From Trichococcus sp. K1Tr (lineage in GTDB: Bacteria > Bacillota > Bacilli > Lactobacillales > Aerococcaceae): DNA of 64,000 nucleotides. The notes beneath the pieces are model-generated. The model ran no database searches. It was not told the origin of the DNA and saw only the letters and a program-made list of their open reading frames with translations. Position numbers and translations under genes: made by a program. The stretch covers positions 545,660 to 609,659 of the forward strand of contig NZ_JAQMHR010000002.1 of assembly GCF_028309625.1 (NCBI RefSeq). Reading direction: 5' to 3'. Each line of letters opens with the position of its first letter. Within the stretch, counting starts at the first letter, position 1. Shown in pieces: positions 47,428 to 57,171 of the stretch.

Positions 47428-48339
47428 ATGGATTTAACAATAAAAAAAACAGAATATAAGAAAAAAAGAAAACTTACAGACACCCTTTTTGATATCGGCG
47501 TATATGGATTTGCTATTTTGTTAATGCTTTTGATTATTTACCCATTATGGTTTGTAATAATTGCATCATTCAGCAATCCAGCAGAAGTTGCAAATGGAAA
47601 TGTTTGGTTTTGGCCAAGTGAATGGAAGTTAGACGGCTACATTGAACTGTTTAAGCAAGATATCATTTGGAGAAGTTATTTTAATACAATTATTTATACA
47701 GTTGTAGGAACCTTTGTTGCACTAGCGGTAAATATCCCAGCTGGTTATGCATTATCTCGAAAGGATTTAGTCGGAAGAAAATGGATTTCATTGTTCTATA
47801 TTATTCCGATGTTTGTAGGCGGGGGACTCATTCCCACCTATTTGATTATTAAGGAATTTGGTTTATTAGATACGTTCTGGGTAATGGTTTTACCTTTTGC
47901 AGTATCCACTTTCAATATCATCATCGCTCGAACCTTTTTTAGCACGAGTCTTCCTGAGGGTTTGTGGGAAGCAGCTCAAATTGATGGATGTAATACGTTC
48001 AGATATTTTTTCAGTTTTGTTATCCCTTTATCAAAGGCAATTTTAGCGGTAATTGGTTTGTGGACTGCCGTTGGGATATGGAATTCTTGGTTTAACGCTT
48101 TAATTTATTTAACAAACGAAGATTTGCAACCGCTACAACTAGTATTAAGAAGAATTTTGATTGCAAACGAATCTTTATTAGGAGCTACATCTGGGAGTCT
48201 TGCTACTGAATTAAGGCAATTATCAGATATGATGAAATATGCTGCAATCGTAGTTTCGACATTGCCGATTATGTGCTTGTATCCTTTTTTACAAAAATAT
48301 TTCAACCAAGGTGTTATGATCGGATCGATCAAGGAATAG
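47428..48339 (+). CDS. ABC sugar transporter permease, LplC/YtcP-like (CUT1)
   Basis: A 303-residue partner permease with six membrane segments and the EAA loop EAAQIDGCNTFRYFFSFVIPLSKAI. The C-terminal end FLQKYFNQGVMIGSIKE is the family hallmark. It forms a heterodimeric channel with the preceding gene product. GAAAGGAG precedes the ATG 14 bp after the previous stop. AT-rich like the whole operon. Confidence 0.92.
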   Translation: MDLTIKKTEYKKKRKLTDTLFDIGVYGFAILLMLLIIYPLWFVIIASFSNPAEVANGNVWFWPSEWKLDGYIELFKQDIIWRSYFNTIIYTVVGTFVALAVNIPAGYALSRKDLVGRKWISLFYIIPMFVGGGLIPTYLIIKEFGLLDTFWVMVLPFAVSTFNIIIARTFFSTSLPEGLWEAAQIDGCNTFRYFFSFVIPLSKAILAVIGLWTAVGIWNSWFNALIYLTNEDLQPLQLVLRRILIANESLLGATSGSLATELRQLSDMMKYAAIVVSTLPIMCLYPFLQKYFNQGVMIGSIKE

Positions 48340-48359
48340 ACAACAGAGGAGGAAAAAAA

Positions 48360-49928
48360 GTGATTAATAAAAAATTTACGACATTCATTACATTTGGAGC
48401 AACGTTAGGCGTTTTGGCAGGTTGTAGTGATACAGCAAAAAGTGAAGAAGAGGCGCTAGCGACTGAGAGCGGTGACTATTCTATTGCCACAGTAAGATGG
48501 TCAGACTGGGGGGATGAATTTGTAAAAGGGTTTGTTGAGGAGACTGAAGAAAAAGCTGGTATAGAAATTGACTGGGAAATTTACTTGAATTCTGACTGGG
48601 GCGATAAGAAAGCCGTTTTAATGGCGGGTGGAGATTTACCAGATGCATTTTTGGGCTCTAATGCGCTAAGCGATGCTGAAATCGCTCAATTTTCAGATAT
48701 GTTTATTCCACTGGAAGATTTAATTGAAGAAAATATGCCTAACTTAGTAGCTGCTATGGCTGAAGATCCGCAGTTGCGAGCAATAAGTACCTCTCCTGAT
48801 GGACATATTTATAGCCTCCCAACTAAACTGCCACTTCGCCCAGTTGCCGGTAATCAAATGTTTATCAACCAACAATGGCTAGATAATTTAGGGTTAGAAA
48901 TGCCAGATACCGTAGAAGAATTTGAAATGGTATTAAAAGCTTTCAAGGAGCAAGACGCTAATGGAAATGGAGATCCTAATGATGAAATTCCCTTTTCATC
49001 GGATGGCGCAGACGTATTGAGTTTCTTATTGCCTTTTGGAATGACCAAGGGGGTTAATGATAATCGCGGATTGCTTGCTCTAAGAAATGATGAAACAGTT
49101 TATTTACCAACTAGTGATGGCTATCGCGATGGAATAGCATGGATGCATAAAGCATATCAAGATGGTTTAGTAGATCCAGAACTTTTTACTCATGATGCTT
49201 CAATGTCTCTAGCAAAACGTCAAAACAAAGATATTTCTTTAGTTGGTGTATCAGCCGGATGGACGCCAGATGCTGTTTTTGGTCCGAATAAAGATGAATA
49301 TGTTGCTCTTACGCCATTACAAGGTCCTGACGGTACTCGATATGTGCATACAGATGCAGCAGTTTATTCCAGAAGAGAGCTATTAGTTACTACTGAAGCT
49401 GAGAACCCTGCTAAGTTACTTCAATGGGCAGATCAATTTTATACTGAAGATGCAAGCATTCAAACATTTTATGGATCATTTGGATTAGCCGTGGATAAAG
49501 AAGAAGACGGAACATATACTGTCCTTGCTCCTCCAGAAGGTGAATCAGCTGATACTTTTGCTTGGGTCAATTCATTTAGAGATTTTGGTCCGAAGTATAT
49601 CTCCGAAGGTTTTAATGATAAAGTTACCTTAAATGAAGAGAGCGGAGACGGCTTAAAATTAAAATTAGATGCTGAAATTAATCAATACGCTACTGAACAG
49701 TATCCAAGTGTCGTTTATACATCTGAAGAACTTGGTCGTTTATCTACTTTGAATGTTGATATTGGTTCATATGTATCATCTATGCAAGCTAAATGGATTG
49801 TTGAAGGCGGAGTAGAGGAAGAATGGGACACTTATATGTCTACGTTGGAAAAAATGGGCTATGACGAATTTATGGAAATTCAACAAACAGCTTTAGAAAG
49901 ATACCAAAGTAATCTTGTAAATAATTAA
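48360..49928 (+). CDS. Extracellular sugar-binding lipoprotein (LplA-like)
   Basis: A 522-residue solute-binding protein starting at the GTG at 48360, seven bases behind GAGGAGG; a longer frame reaching into the permease gene is unlikely. The signal peptide ends in GVLAGC (lipobox). The mature part (WSDWGDEFVKGFVEETEEKAGIEIDW, then NGNGDPNDEIPFS, a calcium-site-like loop) matches binding proteins of the LplA group. It captures the sugar and delivers it to the two permeases. The ligand is unknown; the catabolic genes downstream hint at a glycoside or keto-sugar precursor. Confidence 0.92.
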   Translation: MINKKFTTFITFGATLGVLAGCSDTAKSEEEALATESGDYSIATVRWSDWGDEFVKGFVEETEEKAGIEIDWEIYLNSDWGDKKAVLMAGGDLPDAFLGSNALSDAEIAQFSDMFIPLEDLIEENMPNLVAAMAEDPQLRAISTSPDGHIYSLPTKLPLRPVAGNQMFINQQWLDNLGLEMPDTVEEFEMVLKAFKEQDANGNGDPNDEIPFSSDGADVLSFLLPFGMTKGVNDNRGLLALRNDETVYLPTSDGYRDGIAWMHKAYQDGLVDPELFTHDASMSLAKRQNKDISLVGVSAGWTPDAVFGPNKDEYVALTPLQGPDGTRYVHTDAAVYSRRELLVTTEAENPAKLLQWADQFYTEDASIQTFYGSFGLAVDKEEDGTYTVLAPPEGESADTFAWVNSFRDFGPKYISEGFNDKVTLNEESGDGLKLKLDAEINQYATEQYPSVVYTSEELGRLSTLNVDIGSYVSSMQAKWIVEGGVEEEWDTYMSTLEKMGYDEFMEIQQTALERYQSNLVNN

Positions 49929-49975
49929 TAATAACTTCTTTTAGTCATCACACGAAGTATTTGAAAAAATAGTTC

Positions 49976-50016
49976 CAGACAGCCAATTGAGATAGAGGCT
50001 ATCAAATGGCTGTCTG
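49976..50016 (+). terminator. Hairpin after the binding-protein gene
   Basis: CAGACAGCCA (49976-49985) and TGGCTGTCTG (50007-50016) form a 10-bp stem, but there is no T-run. It may be an mRNA-stability or partial terminator element reducing expression of the next gene. Confidence 0.5.
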
Positions 50017-50102
50017 TGTCCTATGTATTAATTAAAAAAAGTGCTTTAAAATGTATAAAAACAGAAAGATCGGCAGGACTTGAAAAAAATGGAGAGAACA
50101 AT

Positions 50103-50738
50103 ATGAATAAATTATTTGACTTAGAAAGCCCAATTTTTAAGTTGCTAGCTAAAGCTGTAGATATCATGATAATAAATATATTATTCATTCTCGGATGTAT
50201 ACCTATATTTACTATTGGAGCGTCATTGACAGCACTATATAAAGTGACGTTAAAAATGGTTTCAAAAGAAGATATGTATATCGTTCGGGAATTTATGCTT
50301 GCATTTAAAAAGAATTTCAAAGTGAGTACTGCTGTGTGGGGAATTATGGTATTCATAGGATTTTTATTCTCAGTAAATTACCAACTCCTTCAGAACTTCT
50401 CAGGCGTCTTATACATTTTTTCTTCAGTGGTACTTGCTGTTTTTACGTTTATCTATCTGTGTGTCCTTACTTTCATTTTTCCATATGTTGCTCTATATGA
50501 GAACAGCACCAAAAAATTCCTTTTTAATTCTTTGATAATAACCCTTTCCAATTTTTCTTACATGTTGTTATTAATTCCTATAACTGTGATACTTTCGACA
50601 TTTTTCTTCACTTCAGGAATTGGTTTAATAACCGGTATCTATTTAGGAACATTTGGTGGCTTTGCTATATCGGCTCTGTATAATTCGTTTTTTATTAATA
50701 AAATTTTTAAGAAATACAATAACACTAATTTACAATGA
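50103..50738 (+). CDS. YesL-like membrane protein (DUF624)
   Basis: A 211-residue protein with five to six membrane segments; starts MNKLFDLESPIFKLLAKAVD with the typical NILFILGCIPIFTIGASLTALY segment of DUF624. YesL-type proteins are nearly always encoded with LplABC-type transporters, but their role is unknown. GGAGAG precedes the ATG at 50103. It ends the AT-rich transport operon and faces the lacI gene. Confidence 0.88.
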   Translation: MNKLFDLESPIFKLLAKAVDIMIINILFILGCIPIFTIGASLTALYKVTLKMVSKEDMYIVREFMLAFKKNFKVSTAVWGIMVFIGFLFSVNYQLLQNFSGVLYIFSSVVLAVFTFIYLCVLTFIFPYVALYENSTKKFLFNSLIITLSNFSYMLLLIPITVILSTFFFTSGIGLITGIYLGTFGGFAISALYNSFFINKIFKKYNNTNLQ

Positions 50739-50765
50739 AGTTAAAAAATTGTAATTTAGCTATAT

Positions 50766-51794
50766 TTACTGAATGGAAAGAACCGACTGTCTTTCTATCA
50801 ATTCAACGTCTAGAGTAGTAGTATCTGTTTCTTTAATTATTTCTCCTTTTAATAGTTTGAATAACAGAGTGGCAGCCAACTCACCTTTTTGATCTACGTT
50901 TTGTCTGATGGTCGTTAGTTTAGGTGTTACAAAGGAACTGAAGGGTAGATCATCGTATCCAATAACAGAAAGATTTCTTGGTACGCTTAGTCCGCTCAGC
51001 CGCGCACCTTCGATAATTCCAATTGCCATAATATCGGCTGTTGAGAATACTGCGGTGATATCTGATTGTTCAGCCAGTAGTTTTCCTATTTGAATGCCTC
51101 CCTCATAGGAAACATCCGCACCAAAAATATGATCTTGTTTTAAGTCCAGGCCCACTTCTTCCAGCGCTTTTTTAAATCCTAAGTATCGTTTGTACAATAA
51201 TGTGTTATTAGATAATGTTGGGCTTTTGATTTCTTCCGCAGATGCAAAGGCAATATTTTTATGCCCCATATTTATGAAATATTTTGCAGCCAGGTATCCA
51301 CCTTTAAAGTCATCCGACCCAATATTTATAACTTTTTCCAAATTATGGTAAGTATCAATACAAATAAAGGGAATGGAAAGTCTACTATTTATGTAGTTTA
51401 GGTTTTCGCTAGAAAGTCCTAAAAAAATGGCGCCATCTACATTCCATGTATTAATGTTGGAAATGATTTGATCAATATTCGGCGTACTACTTATCATTAA
51501 ATAATAACCTTTTGTATTAACGAATTTTTCTATGGCACTAACAATCCTACTGTTGTAGGGACTATGCAACAATCCTTCCGTATGGCTCCCAGGTATGCAC
51601 AAAGCAATGATTTTGGATGATTGCATGGAAAGTGAACGAGCGACAGCATTGGGTGCGTAATTGTATTTTTTTATTAAATCATTTATTTTTTCTATCGTTT
51701 TCAAAGAAACTTTAGAATGATTTCCGTTTATAACATTTGAAACTGTCATGATGCTTACGCCAGCTTCTTTAGCTATGTCTTTTAAAGTAGTCAA
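50766..51794 (-). CDS. LacI-family transcriptional regulator
   Basis: A 342-residue regulator. The N-terminal helix-turn-helix TLKDIAKEAGVSIMTVSNVING is followed by the hinge and a periplasmic-binding-protein-like ligand domain with IALCIPGSHTEG and VIGYDDLPFSSFVTPKLTTI. It should bind the GGTTTAKCGYTAAACC palindromes found before the transporter operon and before the catabolic operon, of which the latter lies in the divergent region next to its own gene. The ligand is presumably a sugar or a derivative handled by these genes. AT-rich, like the transporter. Confidence 0.93.
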   Translation of the reverse strand: MTTLKDIAKEAGVSIMTVSNVINGNHSKVSLKTIEKINDLIKKYNYAPNAVARSLSMQSSKIIALCIPGSHTEGLLHSPYNSRIVSAIEKFVNTKGYYLMISSTPNIDQIISNINTWNVDGAIFLGLSSENLNYINSRLSIPFICIDTYHNLEKVINIGSDDFKGGYLAAKYFINMGHKNIAFASAEEIKSPTLSNNTLLYKRYLGFKKALEEVGLDLKQDHIFGADVSYEGGIQIGKLLAEQSDITAVFSTADIMAIGIIEGARLSGLSVPRNLSVIGYDDLPFSSFVTPKLTTIRQNVDQKGELAATLLFKLLKGEIIKETDTTTLDVELIERQSVLSIQ

Positions 51795-51923
51795 GTGTAG
51801 GATCTCCTTATCTGTATAAGAGTTTACCGATAAATGTTTTTGCAGTTCAGCAATTAAACTTACTATAACACCTTTTATGGCAATAATCTATTTCATTTTA
51901 TTAACCGAAGAATAAATAATGCG

Positions 51924-51977
51924 TTGACATCGTTAAATAAAAGATTTAAACTACATAAAATGGTTTAGCGTTATACC
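51924..51977 (+). promoter_or_regulatory. Promoter and LacI-type operator of the catabolic operon
   Basis: TTGACA (51924-51929), 17 bp, TAAACT (51947-51952). The palindrome GGTTTAGCGTTATACC (51962-51977) lies over the start site and matches the two operators in front of the ABC transporter. Confidence 0.75.
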
Positions 51978-52029
51978 TAATTATGAAATGATAAATAAAT
52001 TTAGAAAGAACAGAAGGGAAATAAATAAT

Positions 52030-53136
52030 ATGATTAAAATCGGAATTATTGGTTGTGGGGGAATCGCAAACAACAAACATATGCCAGCTTTGGCTAAAGT
52101 GGAAACTGTTGAAATGGTGGCCTTCTGTGACATTATCGAGGAACGGGCAAGCAAAGCGAGAGAAGAATTTGGAACGGATGCTGCAAATGTCTATACGGAC
52201 TATGAGGAACTTTTAAAAAATGAAGAGATTGATGTCATTCATGTCTGCACACCAAATATTTCTCATGCTGAAATCTCAATAGCGGCGATGGAATCCGGTA
52301 AACATGTGATGTGTGAAAAACCGATGGCTAAAACTTCGGAAGAAGCAGAATCAATGATAGCCGCGATGAATCGGACCGGAAAAAAGCTGACGATCGGGTA
52401 TCAAAATCGATTCAGAAAAGACTCTTCTTATTTGCATAAAATTTGTGAAAAGGGAGAATTGGGAGACATTTATAACGCTAAAGCTCATGCGATTAGGAGA
52501 CGCGCGGTTCCTACTTGGGGCGTATTTCTCGATGAAGAAGCGCAAGGCGGCGGCCCTTTGATTGATATCGGAACGCACGCGCTTGATCTGACGTTGTGGA
52601 TGATGAACAACTACAAACCAAAGTATGTTGTGGGGAATACGTATCATAAATTGGCAGGGACCGAAAACGCGGCAAATGCTTTCGGACCATGGAATCCGGC
52701 TGAATTTACCGTAGAGGATTCCGCTTTCGGCTTTATCGTAATGGAGAACGGAGCGACCATTTATCTGGAGTCCAGTTGGGCCTTGAATTCCTTGGATGTA
52801 GGGGAAGCTCAAACGACTCTGCACGGCACTCAGGGCGGGGCTGATATGAAGGATGGCTTGCGTATCAACGGAGAAGCTGATGGCATGATGTACGATAAAA
52901 CGATGGTGTTGGAGCCTGGCGGAGTAGACTTCTACGACGGATCGGGAGATGATCCCGCCTACTTAGAAGCGAAACAATGGATTGAGAGCATCCAAAACGA
53001 TACTAATCCGGTTGTGGAACCAGAACAAGCATTAGTCGTGACCCAAATACTGGAAGCCATTTATCAATCTGCCAAGACAGGAGCGCCAGTATACATCAAT
53101 CAATATAAAGAAGAGATGGAAAAAATACTGTTGTAA
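52030..53136 (+). CDS. Gfo/Idh/MocA-family oxidoreductase (first)
   Basis: A 368-residue dehydrogenase starting at the ATG at 52030. The Rossmann motif is IGIIGCGGIANNKHMPAL; the family CEKPMAKT segment with its catalytic-site Lys and the DIGTHALDLTLWMM segment with the active-site Asp and His are present. It oxidises or reduces a sugar-type substrate with NAD(P). It leads an operon with ThuA, a TIM-barrel isomerase, a second Gfo/Idh/MocA enzyme and a ROK protein, a set typical of 3-keto-sugar metabolism. The substrate is not known. Confidence 0.93.
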   Translation: MIKIGIIGCGGIANNKHMPALAKVETVEMVAFCDIIEERASKAREEFGTDAANVYTDYEELLKNEEIDVIHVCTPNISHAEISIAAMESGKHVMCEKPMAKTSEEAESMIAAMNRTGKKLTIGYQNRFRKDSSYLHKICEKGELGDIYNAKAHAIRRRAVPTWGVFLDEEAQGGGPLIDIGTHALDLTLWMMNNYKPKYVVGNTYHKLAGTENAANAFGPWNPAEFTVEDSAFGFIVMENGATIYLESSWALNSLDVGEAQTTLHGTQGGADMKDGLRINGEADGMMYDKTMVLEPGGVDFYDGSGDDPAYLEAKQWIESIQNDTNPVVEPEQALVVTQILEAIYQSAKTGAPVYINQYKEEMEKILL

Positions 53137-53151
53137 AAAGGGGATAATCGT

Positions 53152-53883
53152 ATGAGAGTTACGGTATGGAACGAGTATCGGCATGAAAAAACGGATGAAG
53201 CTGTAGCAAAAATATATCCTAAAGGTATACACGGACAAATTGAAAGCTTTTTAAATGAGGCGGGCTTTGATGTAAAGACAGCTACACTTGATGAACCGGA
53301 GCACGGATTGACGGAAGAGGCGTTGGCTGAAACGGATGTTCTTGTTTGGTGGGGGCATCTTGCCCATGACGAAGTAGCGGATGAAGTAGTTAACCGCGTC
53401 CATGAACACGTTTTAAAAGGGATGGGCCTGGTTGTTTTGCACTCGGCACATATGTCCAAAATATTTATGAAATTGATGGGAACGAGTTGCGACCTGAAAT
53501 GGCGCGAAGCCGAAGAAAAAGAGCGGATTTGGGTAGTGAACCCAAGCCATCCGATAGCTGCCGGAATCGGCGAATACATCGAGCTGGAAAAAGAAGAGAT
53601 GTACGGCGAGCACTTTGATGTGCCGACACCGGATGAGTTAATTTTTGTCGGGTGGTACGAAGGCGGGAATGTTTTCCGCAGCGGATTGACTTACAGACGC
53701 GGAAACGGAAAGATTTTTTATTTTCAACCGGGTCATGAGACTTATCCTACCTACTACAACACCGAGATCCAACAAGTCATTAAAAACGGGATTGATTGGT
53801 GCAAACCGACAAAGCATGCCTATCCCGCTTACGGAAACAGTCAAGCGTTGGAAGAAATAAAAAATAGACAACAGCTTGTTTAA
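53152..53883 (+). CDS. ThuA-domain protein
   Basis: A 243-residue protein with the class-I-glutamine-amidotransferase-like fold of Thu[12 protein letters not shown] at the start, [28 protein letters not shown] and [18 protein letters not shown]. ThuA proteins belong to trehalose/3-keto-sugar catabolic clusters, though their reaction is not firmly known. It lies 15 bp after the first Gfo/Idh/MocA gene, with AAGGGG before the ATG. Confidence 0.9.
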   Translation: MRVTVWNEYRHEKTDEAVAKIYPKGIHGQIESFLNEAGFDVKTATLDEPEHGLTEEALAETDVLVWWGHLAHDEVADEVVNRVHEHVLKGMGLVVLHSAHMSKIFMKLMGTSCDLKWREAEEKERIWVVNPSHPIAAGIGEYIELEKEEMYGEHFDVPTPDELIFVGWYEGGNVFRSGLTYRRGNGKIFYFQPGHETYPTYYNTEIQQVIKNGIDWCKPTKHAYPAYGNSQALEEIKNRQQLV

Positions 53884-53935
53884 AAGAGGCGTGTAAGGCT
53901 GACAGATAATGAAATTAAGAAAGCGGGGAATGGAT

Positions 53936-54904
53936 ATGAAACTTGGTGTATTCACACCTTTATTTGCAAATTTAAGTTTTGAAGAGATGTTGGATAAGGT
54001 CCAGAGTGCAGGTTTAAACGCAGTGGAGATTGGAACCGGGGGCAACCCTGGAAACCATCACTGTCCTACAGATGAACTGTTGGAAAGCGAAGAGAAGAGA
54101 GCAGCATACTTAGCGGAGCTGGAAAAACGGAACTTAACCATCAGTGCATTCAGCTGCCACAATAACCCCATTTCTCCGGATGCTGCTGAAGCCAAAGCTG
54201 CAGATGAAATATTGAGGAAAACCATTAAGTTGGCTGCATTGATGGGCGTCCCTGTGGTAAATACTTTTTCGGGAACGGCAGGGGACAGTGAAGATGCGAC
54301 AGCGCCTAATTGGCCGGTAATTCCATGGCCAGAAGTCTATACAGATATCTATAAATGGCAGTGGGAAAATAAGCTCATCCCTTATTGGAAAGAGATTGGT
54401 GAAATGGCTACCGAATATGGCGTAAAGATTGGTATTGAACTGCATGGCGGTTTTTTGTGCCACACACCGTATACACTTTTGAAATTGCGCGAAAATACGT
54501 GCGATGCAATCGGCGTGAATCTTGATCCCAGCCATTTATGGTGGCAAGGAATTGATCCTGTAGGCGCGATTAAGATCCTGGGCAATGCCGGAGCAATCCA
54601 TCATTTCCATGCGAAAGACACCTATCTCGATCAAGATAACATCAATATGTATGGTCTGTTGGATATGCAACCGTATGGAGATGTCAAAACAAGAGCATGG
54701 ACGTTCCGATCGGTTGGATGCGGTCATGATGTAAAAGTATGGTCAGATATAATGAGCGCTTTGCGGATGTATGGTTATGATTATGTGGTCAGTATTGAAC
54801 ATGAAGATCCTTTGATGTCCATCGATGAGGGATTGAACAGAGCCGTGAAGAATTTACAATCCGTTTTGATTAATGAGACGCCACAGGACATGTGGTGGGC
54901 GTAG
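53936..54904 (+). CDS. Sugar phosphate isomerase/epimerase-type TIM-barrel protein
   Basis: A 322-residue protein of the xylose-isomerase-like TIM-barrel family. Start MKLGVFTPLFANLSFEEML; metal-site residues are likely in IGIELHGGF (Glu), VNLDPSHLWW (Asp, His), HHFHAKDTYLD and VSIEHEDPLM (Glu). It could epimerise or isomerise a keto sugar, or cleave a 3-keto-glycoside, as some relatives do. Two in-frame ATGs (53930 and 53936) share the same GCGGGGA site. It sits between ThuA and the second Gfo/Idh/MocA gene. Confidence 0.88.
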   Translation: MKLGVFTPLFANLSFEEMLDKVQSAGLNAVEIGTGGNPGNHHCPTDELLESEEKRAAYLAELEKRNLTISAFSCHNNPISPDAAEAKAADEILRKTIKLAALMGVPVVNTFSGTAGDSEDATAPNWPVIPWPEVYTDIYKWQWENKLIPYWKEIGEMATEYGVKIGIELHGGFLCHTPYTLLKLRENTCDAIGVNLDPSHLWWQGIDPVGAIKILGNAGAIHHFHAKDTYLDQDNINMYGLLDMQPYGDVKTRAWTFRSVGCGHDVKVWSDIMSALRMYGYDYVVSIEHEDPLMSIDEGLNRAVKNLQSVLINETPQDMWWA

Positions 54905-54919
54905 AAAAGAGGACTAATT

Positions 54920-55987
54920 ATGAAGAAATTAAAGGTCACGATTATTGGATACGGTGGCATGGGCAGTTTTCACGCTAAGTTGATTCAGGCAAATCCAGAA
55001 GTGGAATTGCATGGGATATTTGATATTTTAGAAAGCCGTCAACAGGCTGGCGAAGCAGATGGGTACAGCGCCTATGCTAGCTTGGAAGAAGCTTTGCATG
55101 ATGCTTCTGCAGATACCATATTGATTGCAACCCCGAATGATGTACACAAAGAAATCGCTATCCAGGCGTTGGAAGCAGGAAAACATGTTATTTGCGAAAA
55201 GCCGGTGACACTTAACAGCGAAGACCTGTTGGAAATAATGCATACTGCAAAGGAACGGGACCGCGTATTTATGGTCCATCAAAATCGCCGTTGGGACAGT
55301 GATTTTCAGATGGTCAAGGATTTGTACGAGAAGCGAAAAATTGGAGAAATCTTTCATATCGAATCACGTGTGCAGGGGGCCAATGGGATACCGGGTGACT
55401 GGCGCCACCTGAAAGCGCATGGCGGCGGCATGCTCTTGGATTGGGGCGTTCATTTATTGGATCAGCTACTGTATATGATCGATAGCCCATTGGCGAAAGT
55501 TGCCGCAGATTTGAGCTATGTATTGGGCGATGAGGTGGATGATGGCTTCATCAGTTATCTGACTTTCGAAAATGGCGTAACCGCCCTTGTAGAAGTCGGG
55601 ACAACCAATTATGTCAAACTCCCACGTTGGTACGTAAAGGGGACAACGGGATCGGCTATCATAGAAGATTGGAATCTAAAAGGTAAAATCGTGAAGCAAA
55701 GCGGACTTGAATTTGTGGTAGCACCCAAACCAATCAAAGCCGGCCAAGGACTGACAAAAACCATGGCTCCGCCTTCTGAAGAGGCAATCATAAAAGAAAA
55801 ATTTGAAAAAGTGACAACCCAAATGGATCCGTTCTATACGAATTTCGCTAAAGTCGTCAGGGGCGAGTCGGAAGCTGTTGTCAAAAATGATGAAGTTTAT
55901 CAATTGATGAAGATTATCGAATCCATTTTTAAGGCAGCAGAGACGGGACAAATTATGGACGTAAGGGAATACAACTATAGCCGTTGA
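54920..55987 (+). CDS. Gfo/Idh/MocA-family oxidoreductase (second)
   Basis: A 355-residue dehydrogenase with VTIIGYGGMGSFHAKLI (Rossmann motif), HVICEKPVTLNSEDL and LLDWGVHLLDQLLYM. It differs substantially from the first enzyme in the operon, so the two probably act on different substrates or in opposite redox steps: for example, oxidation of a glycoside to a 3-keto form and reduction of the released keto sugar. This pairing is inference. Spacing to the previous stop is 15 bp. Confidence 0.92.
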   Translation: MKKLKVTIIGYGGMGSFHAKLIQANPEVELHGIFDILESRQQAGEADGYSAYASLEEALHDASADTILIATPNDVHKEIAIQALEAGKHVICEKPVTLNSEDLLEIMHTAKERDRVFMVHQNRRWDSDFQMVKDLYEKRKIGEIFHIESRVQGANGIPGDWRHLKAHGGGMLLDWGVHLLDQLLYMIDSPLAKVAADLSYVLGDEVDDGFISYLTFENGVTALVEVGTTNYVKLPRWYVKGTTGSAIIEDWNLKGKIVKQSGLEFVVAPKPIKAGQGLTKTMAPPSEEAIIKEKFEKVTTQMDPFYTNFAKVVRGESEAVVKNDEVYQLMKIIESIFKAAETGQIMDVREYNYSR

Positions 55988-56081
55988 AAACGGCCGGATC
56001 GTTCAATTTATATTTTATCAAACGTTGAGCAATCAGGCAGCGTAGAAGGTGAACAAGTTTTTGATTTGGAGGCAATACGGG

Positions 56082-57053
56082 ATGCACAAAAAAGTAATGG
56101 GAATAGATTTGGGTGGAACTTCAGTGAAATTGGCCATACTATCCGAAGAAGGGGAAGTTCTCCAAAAATGGAGTATCCCGACAGATAACAGTGACCACGG
56201 TGTTAAAATAATGCCGGACATAATTGAATCCATCAAGCATCATTTGGACTTATACCGGCTCACTCCTGATGACTTTTTGGGTATAGGCATGGGTTCGCCC
56301 GGCGCAGTCGATAGAAGTGAAGGGACCGTTACTGGAGCGTTCAATTTGAATTGGGTTTCCCCGCAACCGGTAAGGGAAACGATGGAACAAGAAACGGGCA
56401 TCCCGTTTTTCATCGACAATGATGCAAATGTCGCCGCGCTTGGAGAAAAATGGCGTGGTGCAGGCGAGGATAATCATGATGTCGTATTCATCACCTTAGG
56501 GACAGGCGTCGGTGGAGGAATCATTGCAGACGGGCACCTGATCCATGGGACAGCCGGTTCGGGCGGAGAAATCGGGCATATGACGGTCGATCCTGATGGC
56601 TTTGAGTGCACTTGCGGGAAAAATGGATGTTTGGAGACCGTTGCCAGCGCTACCGGGGTCGTCCAACTAGCGCGCAAATACGCCGAGGAGTATGCCGGAG
56701 ATTCAACCTTAAAAAGCCTGATTGATGATGGCCAGGAAATCACTTCAAAAATGATTTTCGATTTCGCTAAAGATGGCGATGCATTGGCGCTAATCGTTGT
56801 GGATCGCTTTGCCTATTTTTTAGGTCTGGCATGCAGCCATATCGGTAATCTGTTGAATCCAGCTTACATCATTATCGGCGGCGGCGTTTCTGCTGCAGGA
56901 GAATTATTGCTGGAAAAGGTCAATAAACACTTTTTGGGATATGCTTTCCCAAATGTACAGCAATCGACTAAATTGAAGCTTGCCGAATTGGGTAACGATG
57001 CTGGCGTTGTTGGAGCATCTTATTTAGTAGTAACAAATGTGAACAAGTGCTGA
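56082..57053 (+). CDS. ROK-family sugar kinase, glucokinase-like
   Basis: A 323-residue ROK kinase starting at the ATG at 56082 with GGAGG nine bases upstream. ATP and sugar motifs: GIDLGGTSVKLAIL, FIDNDANVAALGE, TLGTGVGGGII with the catalytic region, and the zinc site CTCGKNGCLE with EIGHMTV. The features are those of ROK glucokinases. As the last gene of the operon it would phosphorylate glucose or a related hexose released by the upstream enzymes. Confidence 0.93.
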   Translation: MHKKVMGIDLGGTSVKLAILSEEGEVLQKWSIPTDNSDHGVKIMPDIIESIKHHLDLYRLTPDDFLGIGMGSPGAVDRSEGTVTGAFNLNWVSPQPVRETMEQETGIPFFIDNDANVAALGEKWRGAGEDNHDVVFITLGTGVGGGIIADGHLIHGTAGSGGEIGHMTVDPDGFECTCGKNGCLETVASATGVVQLARKYAEEYAGDSTLKSLIDDGQEITSKMIFDFAKDGDALALIVVDRFAYFLGLACSHIGNLLNPAYIIIGGGVSAAGELLLEKVNKHFLGYAFPNVQQSTKLKLAELGNDAGVVGASYLVVTNVNKC

Positions 57054-57171
57054 ACAAGTTACTGTTCATTTCAGTAAAAAAGATAATTTTATGAAGCTTA
57101 ACAAGCCATAAAAGCTTTTATAATGATGATAGGTTTGTTTTTTTTTATCCAGATTAGTAATGCTATGTTAA

